Positions 6,971 to 16,523 of a stretch of 64,000 bases of DNA are shown piece after piece. The DNA is from an uncultured Lachnospiraceae bacterium (GTDB lineage: Bacteria > Bacillota > Clostridia > Lachnospirales > Lachnospiraceae). The stretch lies in NCBI GenBank assembly GCA_910586715.1, contig CAJUJG010000007.1, positions 8,517-72,516 of the forward strand. Reading direction: 5' to 3'. The notes under the pieces are model-generated. The model was not told the origin of the DNA. It ran no database searches and worked only from the letters and a program-made list of their open reading frames with translations. Positions within the stretch are counted from its first letter, which is position 1; each line of letters begins with the position of its first letter. The translations under genes were made by a program, and so were the position numbers.

Positions 6971-7954
6971 TTATTTCTTCTGCAAATACTTTCTCAAGTC
7001 AAGTGCAACTGCAATAACAATTACAAGACCTTGTGCGATGTATGTATAAGCCGGGTCAACACCGAGGAACTGAAGACAAATCTTTAAAATTTCGAACACC
7101 AGTACGCCAATCAGGATGCCGCCGACACGTCCGACACCACCGTTTGCGGATACGCCGCCGATGGTACATGCTGCGATTGCCTCAAGCTCATAGCCGTTAC
7201 CTGTTGCCGTTGACGCACCGCCTGCCTTAGCGCCTACCAAAAAGCCTGCCAATGCGTACATACAGCCTGCCAAAACATAGATTCGGATCAGGGAAGCCTT
7301 TACATTAACGCCTGCAACCTGTGCAGCGCTTTCGTTTCCGCCGATTGCATACATATATTTTCCATGACGGGTCTTATTATACAGGAACCAAAAATAAACG
7401 CCTACAACAACCGCAAAAATCATCAGGTAAGGAATCGGACCCAAAGAACCGCTTGCCACCTTCAGATAGCTGCTCTTATAACCGCCCATAGGCTGGTTAT
7501 TGGTAATCAGGGAGCAAAGTCCGTAAATAATCGTCTGCATACCCAGTGTAGCGATAAACGGCGGAACTTTCAATGTAGAAACCACAACGCCGTTGACGCC
7601 GCCAAAGCATCCCATGATAGCAACTACGATGATCAATGCTACCGGCCACGGAATATCCGGCATCCACGGAAGCATACGCGCAGAATAATCCAAACTCTGC
7701 AGCAACATCGCCGAAAGACATGCCGCCAAACCAACCGCACGTCCTGCGGACAAGTCCGTACCTTTTGTAATCAGACAGCCTGAAACGCCGCAGGCAATGA
7801 TGAATCTGGGAGATACATTCACTACCAGATTTTTGAAATTAGTGACTGAAAAAAAGTTTTTCGTCATAAATCCCGTTACAATAGCCAGTAAAACAATCAA
7901 AATAATAATTGCATTATTGGATATAAATTTTTTAAAATTAAATGTTTTCTGCAT
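6971..7954 (-). CDS. mglC: Galactose/methyl-galactoside ABC transporter permease (MglC-like)
   Basis: This is the membrane subunit of a CUT2-class sugar ABC importer. The 327-residue protein has eight to ten hydrophobic helices, and the CUT2 permease landmarks are present: GTDLSAGRAVGLAA near residue 65, the motif PPFIATLGMQTIIYG near 130, and the EAA-like loop SAAQVAGVN followed by KASLIRIYVLAG, then GGASTATGNGYELEAIAACTIGG. These match MglC/RbsC/XylH. The mgl assignment follows from the calcium-site binding protein in the same operon. It lies 17 bases after the ATPase gene. Confidence 0.9.
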   Translation of the reverse strand: MQKTFNFKKFISNNAIIILIVLLAIVTGFMTKNFFSVTNFKNLVVNVSPRFIIACGVSGCLITKGTDLSAGRAVGLAACLSAMLLQSLDYSARMLPWMPDIPWPVALIIVVAIMGCFGGVNGVVVSTLKVPPFIATLGMQTIIYGLCSLITNNQPMGGYKSSYLKVASGSLGPIPYLMIFAVVVGVYFWFLYNKTRHGKYMYAIGGNESAAQVAGVNVKASLIRIYVLAGCMYALAGFLVGAKAGGASTATGNGYELEAIAACTIGGVSANGGVGRVGGILIGVLVFEILKICLQFLGVDPAYTYIAQGLVIVIAVALDLRKYLQKK

Positions 7955-7971
7955 GATAATGATTTCCCTCC

Positions 7972-9480
7972 TTATTCAAACTGAGTCGCAAACGCCATGA
8001 TATTTTCCTGATTTGCCTCATCTCCGTTCACAAATCCGGTCACACGACCGTCGCACATGACCATAATACGGTCCGACATACCGATAAGTTCGCTCATCTC
8101 CGAAGAGATCATAATGATGCTTTTCCCCTGCTTTGCCATCTCAGCAATGATACAATAAATCTCATACTTGGCTCCTACGTCGATGCCTCGCGTAGGTTCA
8201 TCCATAATGAAGACATCCGGACTGTTGGCAAGCCAGCGGCTAATCAATACCTTCTGCTGATTACCGCCGGAAAGCGATTGAATCTGTGTCTTCGAAGACG
8301 GCGTTTTGATGGAAAGCTTTGCAACATTCTCCTGTACAAGCTTTTCAATCTTTGCATCATCCAACATGAATCCGCCAATCAAGTACTGATTTAAAGATGC
8401 GATGGAAACATTATCCGCAATGGACAGCACGCCCAAAATTCCCGTTGCGCGCCGATCCTCGGTCAGCATCGCAATGCCGTTATTAATCGCGTCCTTGGGC
8501 TGCGTAATTTTGATTTCCTTTCCGTTATAGGTAATCTTACCTGCCGTATGGCACCGGAGTCCAAACAGCCCTTCCATTAATTCCGTACGCTGTGCTCCTA
8601 CCAGTCCCGCTACGCCGAGGATTTCGCCTTTACGCAATTGAAACGAAACATGGCGGAAGCTCTTTGGATTAATGGACGTAAAATCCTCCACCTCGAAAAC
8701 CACTTCCCCGGGCTTATTCTCACGTGTCGGATATAATTCCGAAAGCTCGCGTCCAACCATCTTGGTAATAATAAAGTCCGTTGTCAGCTCTTTTGCCGAC
8801 CATGTACCGATATACTGACCGTCTCTCATGATGGTAACTTCGTCACTGATGCGCAAAATTTCATCCATTTTGTGGCTGATATAGACAATGGAAACACCCT
8901 TGCTGCGCAATTCGTTGATAATGGTGAACAGCGCCTCCACTTCCGCGGCAGTCAAAGACGAAGTCGGCTCATCCAAAATCAAAACTTTACAATCCGCAGA
9001 AACCGCTTTGGCAATCTCCACAAGCTGCATCTGCGAAACGGAAAGGCTGCCCAGCTTTGCCTTGGGATCAAAATCCAAGTGCACCTCTTTCAAAACTCTG
9101 GCAGCATCCTGATACATCTTATCATGATCTACCACCGAGAAAGGTCCGACCTTCTTCAGCGGATACCGCCCTACATAAATATTCTCTCCGATGCTTCTTT
9201 CCGGAATCGGCTGCAATTCCTGATGCACCATAGCGATACCGCGGTTCAGCGCATCCAGCGGTCCTTTAATCTCTACCTTCTCTCCCTCATAGATGACTTC
9301 TCCTTCATCCATGTGGTAAATGCCGAACATACATTTCATAAGGGTGGATTTTCCGGCGCCATTCTCCCCCATTAAAGCATGGACTGTTCCCGGACGCAGA
9401 TTCAACTGAGCGCCGCCTAACGCTCTGACACCCGGAAATGTTTTTACGACGTCGTGCATTTCCAAACGATACTCTGACAA
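7972..9480 (-). CDS. mglA: Sugar ABC transporter ATP-binding protein (MglA-like)
   Basis: A tandem nucleotide-binding ATPase that energises the CUT2 importer. The first half has Walker A GENGAGKST, signature LSVSQMQ and Walker B ILDEPTSSL. The second half has a degenerate Walker A (GLVGAQRTE), signature LSGGNQQKVLISRW and Walker B FIMDEPTRGID, the normal pattern of RbsA/MglA proteins. The TTG at 9480 is chosen as start: AAAGGGGG lies eight bases before it and the protein then begins LSEYRLEMHDVVKTFPGV, in line with the family. An ATG 29 codons upstream would read through the hairpin at 9501-9536. Weak start plus hairpin should lower output relative to mglB. Confidence 0.92.
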   Translation of the reverse strand: MSEYRLEMHDVVKTFPGVRALGGAQLNLRPGTVHALMGENGAGKSTLMKCMFGIYHMDEGEVIYEGEKVEIKGPLDALNRGIAMVHQELQPIPERSIGENIYVGRYPLKKVGPFSVVDHDKMYQDAARVLKEVHLDFDPKAKLGSLSVSQMQLVEIAKAVSADCKVLILDEPTSSLTAAEVEALFTIINELRSKGVSIVYISHKMDEILRISDEVTIMRDGQYIGTWSAKELTTDFIITKMVGRELSELYPTRENKPGEVVFEVEDFTSINPKSFRHVSFQLRKGEILGVAGLVGAQRTELMEGLFGLRCHTAGKITYNGKEIKITQPKDAINNGIAMLTEDRRATGILGVLSIADNVSIASLNQYLIGGFMLDDAKIEKLVQENVAKLSIKTPSSKTQIQSLSGGNQQKVLISRWLANSPDVFIMDEPTRGIDVGAKYEIYCIIAEMAKQGKSIIMISSEMSELIGMSDRIMVMCDGRVTGFVNGDEANQENIMAFATQFE

Positions 9481-9500
9481 TTTGATAACCCCCTTTGCAT

Positions 9501-9536
9501 AAAAGAAAGTGCGTGCGCCAAATGCACACGCACTTC
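9501..9536 (-). terminator. Intra-operon attenuator hairpin between mglB and mglA
   Basis: Arms AGTGCGTGCG and CACACGCACT (9508-9534) form a strong stem with one mispair and a small loop. On the minus strand it is followed by TTTCTTTT. Lying between the binding-protein stop and the ATPase TTG start, it can end part of the transcripts or protect the mglB 3' end. Confidence 0.75.
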
Positions 9537-9567
9537 CCAATGTTTTCTTTCTATGATTTGATTTCAA

Positions 9568-10677
9568 TTACTGGAAATCTGCTACGTTATCCGGAGTAAC
9601 CTTTACATAGTCTACATAGATAGACTGCTCGCCTGATGCATATGTCTTGCCGCCTAACAGTTCTTCCATAGCTGTAACTGCGCCTTCTGCCTGTCCCTGT
9701 GCGTCGTTAAGAACTGTACCTGTCATGTTGCCTGCTGCCACTTCGTTCAAAGCTGCGTCCAAAGCGTCAACACCTACTAAATAGATGTCTTCATTTACAG
9801 TACGTCCTGCTGCCTGAATTGCCTGCAAAGCGCCGATTGCCATGTCATCATTGTTACAGAAAACAACTTCAATTTCATCGCCAAACTGTGCTAAATCGTT
9901 CTGTGCGATTTCCTGTCCCTTGTTACGGTCCCAGTCACCGCGCTGTAAGTCAAGCTGCTCTACTTCCATACCTGCATCTGTCAATGCCTTTACAGAGAAC
10001 TCTGTACGATACTGTGCGTCAACGTTCTCCGGGTCACCCTGGATCATGATGTAAGAAACCTTGCCGTCGCCGTTGATGTCGCCTTTGTTCTCGGTATCCA
10101 AAATCAACTCGCCCTGCATTGTTCCTGACTGACGTGCGTCGCATCCTACGTATACAAGCTTCTCATATGCGCTCATCTGCTCTGCCGTCGGCTCACGGTT
10201 AATAAGTACTGTAGGAATATCCGCATCCTTTACGGTTGCGATAATCTGATCTGCTGCTGAAGTCATAACCGGATTGATAATCAATGCATCAACGCCCTGT
10301 GCGATGAAGTTGTTAATCTGGTTGTTCTGCTCTGCCTGATCGTTTTTGCCGTCCATAAATGTTACAGTGTAGCCTTTGCCTTCCAAGATTTCCTGTAAAG
10401 CATTACGGTATGTTGTCATAAACGCATCGTCAAATTTGTAAATGCAGACGCCGACTGTGCCGCCCTCACCTGTTGTCTCTGCTACGCTTGCCGCTACGGT
10501 CTCCGCCTCAGCCTGTGCTGCCTGTGTTTCCGCAGGAGCCGCCTGTGTCTCAGCGGGCGCCGGTGTTGCCGGTGCAGGCGCTGCTGCCGGCTCCGAATTG
10601 CTGTTTCCGCACGCTGTCATGGATACCATCATCATGGATGCCATTGCGACTGCAATTACTTTCTTAGATAATCTCAT
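9568..10677 (-). CDS. mglB: Galactose-type periplasmic binding lipoprotein (MglB-like)
   Basis: The extracellular receptor of the importer, anchored by lipid. A lipoprotein signal ends at MTAC, cysteine near residue 23. An Ala/Pro/Glu-rich linker follows to about 60, then a type I periplasmic binding fold (VGVCIYKFDDAFMTTYRNAL). The DINGDGKVSY stretch reproduces the EF-hand-like calcium loop of glucose/galactose-binding proteins, and NNDDMAIGALQAIQAAG is the matching family motif. The ATG at 10677 has GGGAGGA nine bases upstream; an in-frame start 15 codons earlier has none. The gene follows a paralogue at 10823 and precedes mglA. Galactose, methyl-galactoside or glucose are the likely ligands. 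Confidence 0.9.
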   Translation of the reverse strand: MRLSKKVIAVAMASMMMVSMTACGNSNSEPAAAPAPATPAPAETQAAPAETQAAQAEAETVAASVAETTGEGGTVGVCIYKFDDAFMTTYRNALQEILEGKGYTVTFMDGKNDQAEQNNQINNFIAQGVDALIINPVMTSAADQIIATVKDADIPTVLINREPTAEQMSAYEKLVYVGCDARQSGTMQGELILDTENKGDINGDGKVSYIMIQGDPENVDAQYRTEFSVKALTDAGMEVEQLDLQRGDWDRNKGQEIAQNDLAQFGDEIEVVFCNNDDMAIGALQAIQAAGRTVNEDIYLVGVDALDAALNEVAAGNMTGTVLNDAQGQAEGAVTAMEELLGGKTYASGEQSIYVDYVKVTPDNVADFQ

Positions 10678-10822
10678 AGTTCTAAATCCTCCCTTTTTCT
10701 GCCTGTTCGGCGTTTTTGCCATTTTTTGTCATAATACACTTTTTCTTTTGCGCATAATGACGACTGACAAAATCATTGTATCGGATTCGACATTCATTTT
10801 CCATAAAAAATTCTTGGAAAAT

Positions 10823-11854
10823 TTATTGATTTTCTTCGATTTTATTAATTATAATTTCCTGTGACGTCCAATAATACTTTCCGTCCGTAAGCGGATATTC
10901 CCCGGGCAGTGCCTGTCCAAGCGCACTGCTTGCAGCCAGCGCGACAATTGCGCCGGCATAAACTTCCTTGTTTGCGGAGACCGTTCCCAAAAGGCTTCCG
11001 TTTGCAAGCGCCTCCAAACCCTGCGTCGTTCCGTCGATTCCGACAATATTAACGCCCGAAACCTGTGCGCGCTCCAAGGCGTCAATTGCCCCTAACGCCA
11101 TATCGTCATTGTTGCTGATCACCAGTTCGATGGTATCCGGATACTCTGAAAGCCACTGTTCCATCAGTGCGGAACCCTGACTGCGCTCCCAGTTTGCAAT
11201 TCCTCCCGTAATCTTCTCAACAGGAACTCCACCGTCCTTGAGCGTCCGAACGGACCACTCTGTGCGAATCAGCGAATCCTGATGGCTCGTTTCCCCTTCA
11301 AGCATGACATAGCTGACGACGCCGTCTCCGTTTCTGTCAATTGCCTCCGGATGCTCCCGATACAGATTTACCACCATCTCGCCTTGTAATACCGCCGTTT
11401 CCTTTGCGTCTACACCGACATAATAAAGCTGGTTCCAACGGTTCATGTCCTCCTCAACCGGCTGACGGTTGAAAAAAATCACCGGCACGTCAGCCGTCAT
11501 GGCACGGTCAATGATAACCGACGCATCCATGCGGTCTACCAAATTAATGCACAATACGTCGCAGTCTAAAGAAATAAACCGTTCTACCTGACTGTTTTGG
11601 GTATTTTGGCTTCCCTTGGCATCCTGAATGTCAAGCGTCACCTTAATGCCGTTTTCCCGTTCATATTCTTTGGCTTTCTCTTCCAAAAGATTGCACAGGT
11701 TGGTAATAAACGTATCATCCCCCTGATACAGGCTGATACCGATACGCAGCGAAGTTTTCTCTTCTTCCTTTCCGACACTTTGGCAGGATGTCAGAATCAT
11801 AGCCGCACAGACCATCAGCAGCAGCGCAAGCCGCATTTTCTTTCGTATCCTCAT
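10823..11854 (-). CDS. Second galactose-type sugar-binding lipoprotein
   Basis: A paralogue of the downstream MglB-like protein, 343 residues. The lipoprotein signal ends at LTSC (cysteine near 25). The binding fold follows with the calcium-loop sequence DRNGDGVVSY and NNDDMALGAIDALERA, both as in MglB. The start ATG at 11854 has AAAGGGG upstream; longer in-frame starts overlap the previous gene and lack a site. It lies 31 bases after the membrane-anchored sensor-type binding protein and about 145 bases before mglB. It may widen ligand range or feed the sensor; which is not decidable from sequence. Confidence 0.85.
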   Translation of the reverse strand: MRIRKKMRLALLLMVCAAMILTSCQSVGKEEEKTSLRIGISLYQGDDTFITNLCNLLEEKAKEYERENGIKVTLDIQDAKGSQNTQNSQVERFISLDCDVLCINLVDRMDASVIIDRAMTADVPVIFFNRQPVEEDMNRWNQLYYVGVDAKETAVLQGEMVVNLYREHPEAIDRNGDGVVSYVMLEGETSHQDSLIRTEWSVRTLKDGGVPVEKITGGIANWERSQGSALMEQWLSEYPDTIELVISNNDDMALGAIDALERAQVSGVNIVGIDGTTQGLEALANGSLLGTVSANKEVYAGAIVALAASSALGQALPGEYPLTDGKYYWTSQEIIINKIEENQ

Positions 11855-11885
11855 ATTTCTACGCCCCTTTCCTAATGAAAGTTCC

Positions 11886-12842
11886 CTATTCAATCGGAAA
11901 CAGGAGCTTTTCATAGTCCGGTTCCCGCAGGTTTTCCTTTTCAATATAATAAATATCTGCTGTAACGGGAATGCTGTCCGCGCGTTCCAACACCTGAACT
12001 GCCGCACGCACACTCAGATAGCCGATGCTGAAATCATCTGTCACACAGACGCCGGAAATTCGTCCGCTGTCCAGGTCATTGAGAATCGGCACTGTGTTTC
12101 CCCTGCCGTAAATCCCGCAGACGTGTTGTGCGGCGTCCGGATTGTCGGCGAGAAGACCTGAAACTTCCGTCAGGATTTCCGGATTTTCCGCCAAAAGAAC
12201 GACTTTCTGATTTCCGTCCAAAGCACCCATCGCAGTCCGAAACACCGCCTCTGCGTCCCACGCGGTGACAAATATTGTGCGCCCTTCCTCGGAAAACACC
12301 GCGTCGGCGCCCTTTAAAAACAGGCGGTCCATGCCGCTTTGCCCGTCAGGATCCGTCAGCATCCAAACAGGGCAGTCTGACGGAATATCCTTTCGCATTT
12401 CATTTGCAAGCTGTTTTCCCATCTGTTCATAATCAATCACAATGGTTCCGGCGCCGGGCTTCTCCATAATCTTTGGCTGTAAATAGACAACCGGAACAGC
12501 CATCGCTTTCCCCATCACGCGTTCTTCATCCACCGGTACGACAATCAGCGCATCGGCTCCGTCCTGCTGTTCCCGGTCCATCAGTTCCATTTGCTGTCCG
12601 GCATCCGATTTATCGTACAGCGTAATGAAATGAACATCCACATTAAATTCTTTTGCCGCCTGGTCCATTCCTTTACGGAAATTACTGTAATTGTCGCTGC
12701 GCGCATCTTCTATGATAACCGCAATCTGATGGATTTTCCGCTCCGGCTCCCGGATTATTAAATCTGTGGAACACATGAGAAAAAGTACCGTCAAAAATGC
12801 CACATATAAAAATACGAGCCACCTTCCGCCTTTTCCAATCAT
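11886..12842 (-). CDS. Membrane-anchored sugar-binding sensor protein (XylFII-like arrangement)
   Basis: A type I periplasmic binding protein with one N-terminal membrane segment (about 8-25). There is no clean lipobox (LFLMC has Met at -1), so it is probably an uncleaved anchor. The binding fold starts near 40 (HQIAVIIEDARSDNYSNFRKGMDQAAKEF) and lacks the calcium loop of its two paralogues. It lies directly between the YesM-type kinase gene (22 bases) and the binding lipoprotein. In clostridia, membrane-anchored XylFII presents sugar to the LytS/YesM kinase beside it; the same role here is inferred from gene order and topology. Confidence 0.8.
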   Translation of the reverse strand: MIGKGGRWLVFLYVAFLTVLFLMCSTDLIIREPERKIHQIAVIIEDARSDNYSNFRKGMDQAAKEFNVDVHFITLYDKSDAGQQMELMDREQQDGADALIVVPVDEERVMGKAMAVPVVYLQPKIMEKPGAGTIVIDYEQMGKQLANEMRKDIPSDCPVWMLTDPDGQSGMDRLFLKGADAVFSEEGRTIFVTAWDAEAVFRTAMGALDGNQKVVLLAENPEILTEVSGLLADNPDAAQHVCGIYGRGNTVPILNDLDSGRISGVCVTDDFSIGYLSVRAAVQVLERADSIPVTADIYYIEKENLREPDYEKLLFPIE

Positions 12843-12864
12843 TCTTTCTCCTTTATGTTACTTT

Positions 12865-14649
12865 TTACTTCGTTGCGGTAACTTCCGCATAAACCCGCGC
12901 CGGAAGACGTATCGTAATCGTCGTCCCCTCGTCCGGTTCCGACCAAATTGACAGACCGTAATCGTCCCCGAAATACAGTTTTATCCGTTCCATAACATTT
13001 TTTACACCAATACCGGACCCCCGTTTGGAGGATACATGATGTTTCTCTCCCAAAAGCTCCGCTACCTGTTTTTCCGTCATGCCAAGACCGTTATCACGGA
13101 CCAAAAACCGCAGCTCCTCCGCATCCCGGTACACTTCCACGCAGATTTCGCCGTCGCCGTCCATAAATTCCATCCCATGATAAATGGCATTTTCCACAAG
13201 CGGCTGCAGCATCAGCTTCAGGCTGACCAAATTTAGAACGCCCTCGCCCGCCTCTATTTTATATACAAATTTATTTTTAAACCGCATCTGTTGAATCATC
13301 AGATAATTGCGCACATGCTCCAGCTCATCCTTCACCGTGATAATGCTCTTGCCTTTGCTTAAACTGATGCGGAAAAACCGCGCAAGCGCCGTAACCGCCT
13401 TGACCGCCTCCTGCTTTTGTTCATTTTCAATCATCCACACAATAATATCCAGCGTATTATACAGAAAGTGCGGATTAATCTGCGATTGGAGAATGTCAAA
13501 CTCATTCCTGCGCTTGGATTCATGTTCCGCAACAATATCTTCCATCAACTCCTTAATACGCTTCGCCATATCTCCGATTGACCTGCCCAAATGCCTGATT
13601 TCATAGGAACCGCCCATGTAAACCTCCGTGTCCAGTTCCCCCGCCTCAATGGCATTGACCGATTTCTCCAGTTTCTGAATCGGAATCGTAATTCTTGAGG
13701 AGATAAAGGTATTGGTAAGAATCAAAACAAGCAAAAATGCCGCCACCACAAACACTAAAAAAAGCTGCATCTTCAGATTATTCAAAGACAATCCTTTTTC
13801 CGGCGTGACACTCAATAGCTTCCAGCCTGTATATCCTACCGACTTTACGCTGATGTCACGCCATTCTCCTTCATATTTTTCCCGATAGCTGCCGTCCTGA
13901 TAGGCTGTCGCGACGGCAGTATTCTCCGCCGCCTGTCCGGTTGCGATTAACTGCATTCTGGGATGATAAATTAACTCTCCGTCATTGCCCAGCATATAGA
14001 GGTATCCCTGATTTCCCAGCGTAATGTTTTCCAAAATCTGCGCCAAGCTGTTATATCGAATATCAATCAGCAAAATGCCCTGTTCAGTAGAGGTTCCGTG
14101 CGTGATTTCGACTGCACGGGTCAATGTGATAACCCATCTGTACTGGTTTTCATTGTTGTCAAAAATATACTGTACATGCGGCGTCGTAAAATGCAGGTTA
14201 TCCGTTCGCGCAAGCGTGTTGCCAAACCATTCCTCCCGCGTCACATCCAGCCCTGTCTTTAGGCGCGCCGCTGGCACGGATTCCAAGAGTTCCCCTTCTT
14301 TGGACAAGAGCGCAATATTGGAGATACTGTCTTTATTATTGTCATACAGCAGCGTAATCCGGCTGTTCAGCGATTCTTCATTTAAATCGGCATTTTTGAT
14401 GACGCCGTAGTAAAGGCTGTCAGACAGCTTCATAATCGTACGCAGGTAAGAATCCACCGAACGGTTAATCTGTCCTAGCACCGCCTGATTTTCATCCTGA
14501 ACGGCGAGCGCCAGCTGGCGGGACATCTGCATATAGAGAATAACCCCGATCAACAGGATAATTGCCAGTGCACTGACTGTAAAGTAAATAAAAATTACCG
14601 AGCGGATGCTGTTCTTTTTTCCCTGTCCTTCCGGTAAATCCTGTTCCAT
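12865..14649 (-). CDS. YesM/LytS-type sensor histidine kinase
   Basis: This 594-residue kinase has a membrane segment at about 17-40, a long extracellular double-CACHE-type domain to about 300, a second membrane segment at about 303-325, HAMP to about 380, then the His_kinase domain with phosphoacceptor His in QSQINPHFLYNTLD near 405. The ATPase part shows LQPLVENAIYHG, DNGLGM and GSGIGVKNV. It partners the AraC-type regulator upstream (11 bases between genes) and very likely the anchored binding protein downstream. It should sense galactose-type sugars directly or through the binding protein. Confidence 0.92.
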   Translation of the reverse strand: MEQDLPEGQGKKNSIRSVIFIYFTVSALAIILLIGVILYMQMSRQLALAVQDENQAVLGQINRSVDSYLRTIMKLSDSLYYGVIKNADLNEESLNSRITLLYDNNKDSISNIALLSKEGELLESVPAARLKTGLDVTREEWFGNTLARTDNLHFTTPHVQYIFDNNENQYRWVITLTRAVEITHGTSTEQGILLIDIRYNSLAQILENITLGNQGYLYMLGNDGELIYHPRMQLIATGQAAENTAVATAYQDGSYREKYEGEWRDISVKSVGYTGWKLLSVTPEKGLSLNNLKMQLFLVFVVAAFLLVLILTNTFISSRITIPIQKLEKSVNAIEAGELDTEVYMGGSYEIRHLGRSIGDMAKRIKELMEDIVAEHESKRRNEFDILQSQINPHFLYNTLDIIVWMIENEQKQEAVKAVTALARFFRISLSKGKSIITVKDELEHVRNYLMIQQMRFKNKFVYKIEAGEGVLNLVSLKLMLQPLVENAIYHGMEFMDGDGEICVEVYRDAEELRFLVRDNGLGMTEKQVAELLGEKHHVSSKRGSGIGVKNVMERIKLYFGDDYGLSIWSEPDEGTTITIRLPARVYAEVTATK

Positions 14650-14660
14650 AGCGCTCCTTT

Positions 14661-16283
14661 CTACTGACCGTTTTCCTGTGTTCCCCGATACTTTGTCGGT
14701 GATACGCCAAAGTGCTTTTTAAACACATAACTGAAATAGTTTTGTTCCTGATACCCTACTTTTTGGGCAATCATATAAGTCTTGTCGTCCGTTTCATTTA
14801 ACAGTTCCACTGCTTTTTTCAGCCGGACCTCCGTCAGGTAGTTGACATAACTTTGTCCTGTTTCCTTTTTAAAAACGGTAGAAAAATAAGCCGGACTCAT
14901 ATGCAGATGGCGGCACAGCATCTCCACGGACAGTTCCGAATCCGCATAGTGTTCCCTGATATATGCTTTTGCCTCGTCGATGACCTTTCTCGTCGTATTG
15001 TCGCGCTCCCGGTTCAGCGCCTCATTCATGCGGCAGACCACGGGAATTATCCGGTCCGCAAATTCTGCTTTATTACAAATTCCCTCCAAAATCACTTTGT
15101 ACTGTTCTTTTGAGCCAAACATAACGTCAATATCCAAATTGTACTGCTGCATCAGCCGAAACAGGCAGTTGGCGACAGACAGCATATAAATCTGATATTG
15201 TCTGTCATGAACCTTCGCATCGTCCATGTTGGCGGAGAGATTTCGCACCATCGCTTCAATCGTCTCGCGGGAACCGAATTTAATGGCTGTCGTCAGCTCT
15301 TCTTCGTCCTTCGCCTGAAACTGCAGATTTCCCCGGTTTACAGGTTCTACGTCATTGATATAAATCGGTTTTCCCTTGCCCACAATCGCGCGGTATCCCA
15401 ATGCATCCACCGCCGTCTGATAGGAACTGCCGATGTCCTGCAGCGCATCGCAGCTTCGCCCCACACCGACTGTAATCGCAATTTCGAGCAAGCGCCTGCT
15501 TTCCCGACAAATATCGCCGAACAGATTAATCAATCCTGTTTGGGTATTATTTTCGTCAATTGCCGCAATCACGGTAATTCCTTCCAGAGATGCAAAAATC
15601 GCAAAACGGCAGTATGTTTTGAGGCTGTCCTCCACCAACCCGCGCACGGAAATCGGAATCAGTTCCTGATGCATGGAAAGCGCTTTCGTTTCCACACATT
15701 CTACCTGCTCCACATGAATAACCGCCGCCAGCCATTTGCGCGCATCCAAAATGTCAATGCCATATTCCCGCAGCCTTGGCGCCACTGCCGTCACATCCGT
15801 CGTTCGATTGACCAAATTGTTCAAAAATAATTCACGCAGAATGGGGAGGCTTCCCAAATAATTCTCCCGCAGGGTATCAATGTTGCGCCGCTGTTCGATT
15901 TCTTTATCCAAACTGCCGCGTATCCTGCTTAAAATGACCGCCAGCTCCTCTCCGTTGACCGGCTTTAGAATATATTCCGTCACTTCCAGTTTTATCGCCT
16001 GTTTTGCATACTCAAAATCATCGTATCCGGAAAAAATCAATATCTTTATGGACGGGTGCTTTTCCCGGATGCGTGCCGTCAAAGTCAGCCCGTCCATATA
16101 AGGCATACGGATGTCTGTAATGACGACATCGGGCTCGAGCTGCTCCAGCTTCTCCAGCGCCTCCTCCCCGTTTTCGGCGTCGCCCACGACCACAAATCCC
16201 AATTTCTCCCAGTCCATTTTGCGGATAATCGCCTTGCGGACTTCCTCCTCATCGTCTACCAGCATAATACGATACGGATTCAT
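14661..16283 (-). CDS. YesN-type response regulator with AraC DNA-binding domain
   Basis: A 540-residue activator. The receiver domain is at 1-125 with phosphoacceptor D57 in VITDIRMPYMDG and lysine in ILKPVNGEE. The middle region is typical of the long YesN group. The C-terminal 100 residues are an AraC/XylS double helix-turn-helix (SVEMLCRHLHMSPAYFSTVF, then KVGYQEQNYFSYVFKKHFGV). The ATG at 16283 follows AGGCAGGA; a GTG 12 codons earlier is less likely. It is first in the operon, behind a promoter at 16331-16359, and is expected to turn on the binding-protein and mgl genes downstream. Confidence 0.92.
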   Translation of the reverse strand: MNPYRIMLVDDEEEVRKAIIRKMDWEKLGFVVVGDAENGEEALEKLEQLEPDVVITDIRMPYMDGLTLTARIREKHPSIKILIFSGYDDFEYAKQAIKLEVTEYILKPVNGEELAVILSRIRGSLDKEIEQRRNIDTLRENYLGSLPILRELFLNNLVNRTTDVTAVAPRLREYGIDILDARKWLAAVIHVEQVECVETKALSMHQELIPISVRGLVEDSLKTYCRFAIFASLEGITVIAAIDENNTQTGLINLFGDICRESRRLLEIAITVGVGRSCDALQDIGSSYQTAVDALGYRAIVGKGKPIYINDVEPVNRGNLQFQAKDEEELTTAIKFGSRETIEAMVRNLSANMDDAKVHDRQYQIYMLSVANCLFRLMQQYNLDIDVMFGSKEQYKVILEGICNKAEFADRIIPVVCRMNEALNRERDNTTRKVIDEAKAYIREHYADSELSVEMLCRHLHMSPAYFSTVFKKETGQSYVNYLTEVRLKKAVELLNETDDKTYMIAQKVGYQEQNYFSYVFKKHFGVSPTKYRGTQENGQ

Positions 16284-16330
16284 GTTTTTTTCCTGCCTTT
16301 CTGTTGTTTTATTCTGCACACTTTTCTTTC

Positions 16331-16359
16331 ATCATATCTTATCTTTTGTGTTTTTTCAA
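16331..16359 (-). promoter_or_regulatory. Promoter of the sensor-mgl operon
   Basis: On the minus strand TTGAAA (16354-16359), 17 bases, TATGAT (16331-16336). It lies about 50 bases upstream of the response regulator start. Confidence 0.65.
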
Positions 16360-16401
16360 TTAATATGTTTTATACAGACTCTTTCTTTTTTCGACTGCCT
16401 A

Positions 16402-16410
16402 TGATATACT
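16402..16410 (+). promoter_or_regulatory. Extended -10 for the chemoreceptor gene
   Basis: TGATATACT matches an extended -10 (TGn-TATACT) on the plus strand. No convincing -35 is visible, as usual for this type. The leader would be about 105 bases. Confidence 0.45.
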
Positions 16411-16523
16411 ATATAGAAACTTTATCGTCTACCAACAACAGACAGAACCGATGTTCAAACGCAAACATTTGTTTTGTTTTTGTTGTTTTGTGGATAAAAT
16501 AATAAAAAAGGAGAGAGTGAGAC

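Noticed and set aside
10823..12842. The MglB-like proteins as AI-2 (LsrB-type) receptors for the LuxS signal
   Set aside because: Two of them carry the galactose-binding calcium loop DxNGDG, which points to sugar; LsrB-type motifs were not seen.
15198..15830. 210-codon open frame antisense to the YesN-type regulator
   Set aside because: It shadows a well-supported gene, is rich in His, Arg and Cys, and has no recognisable motif.
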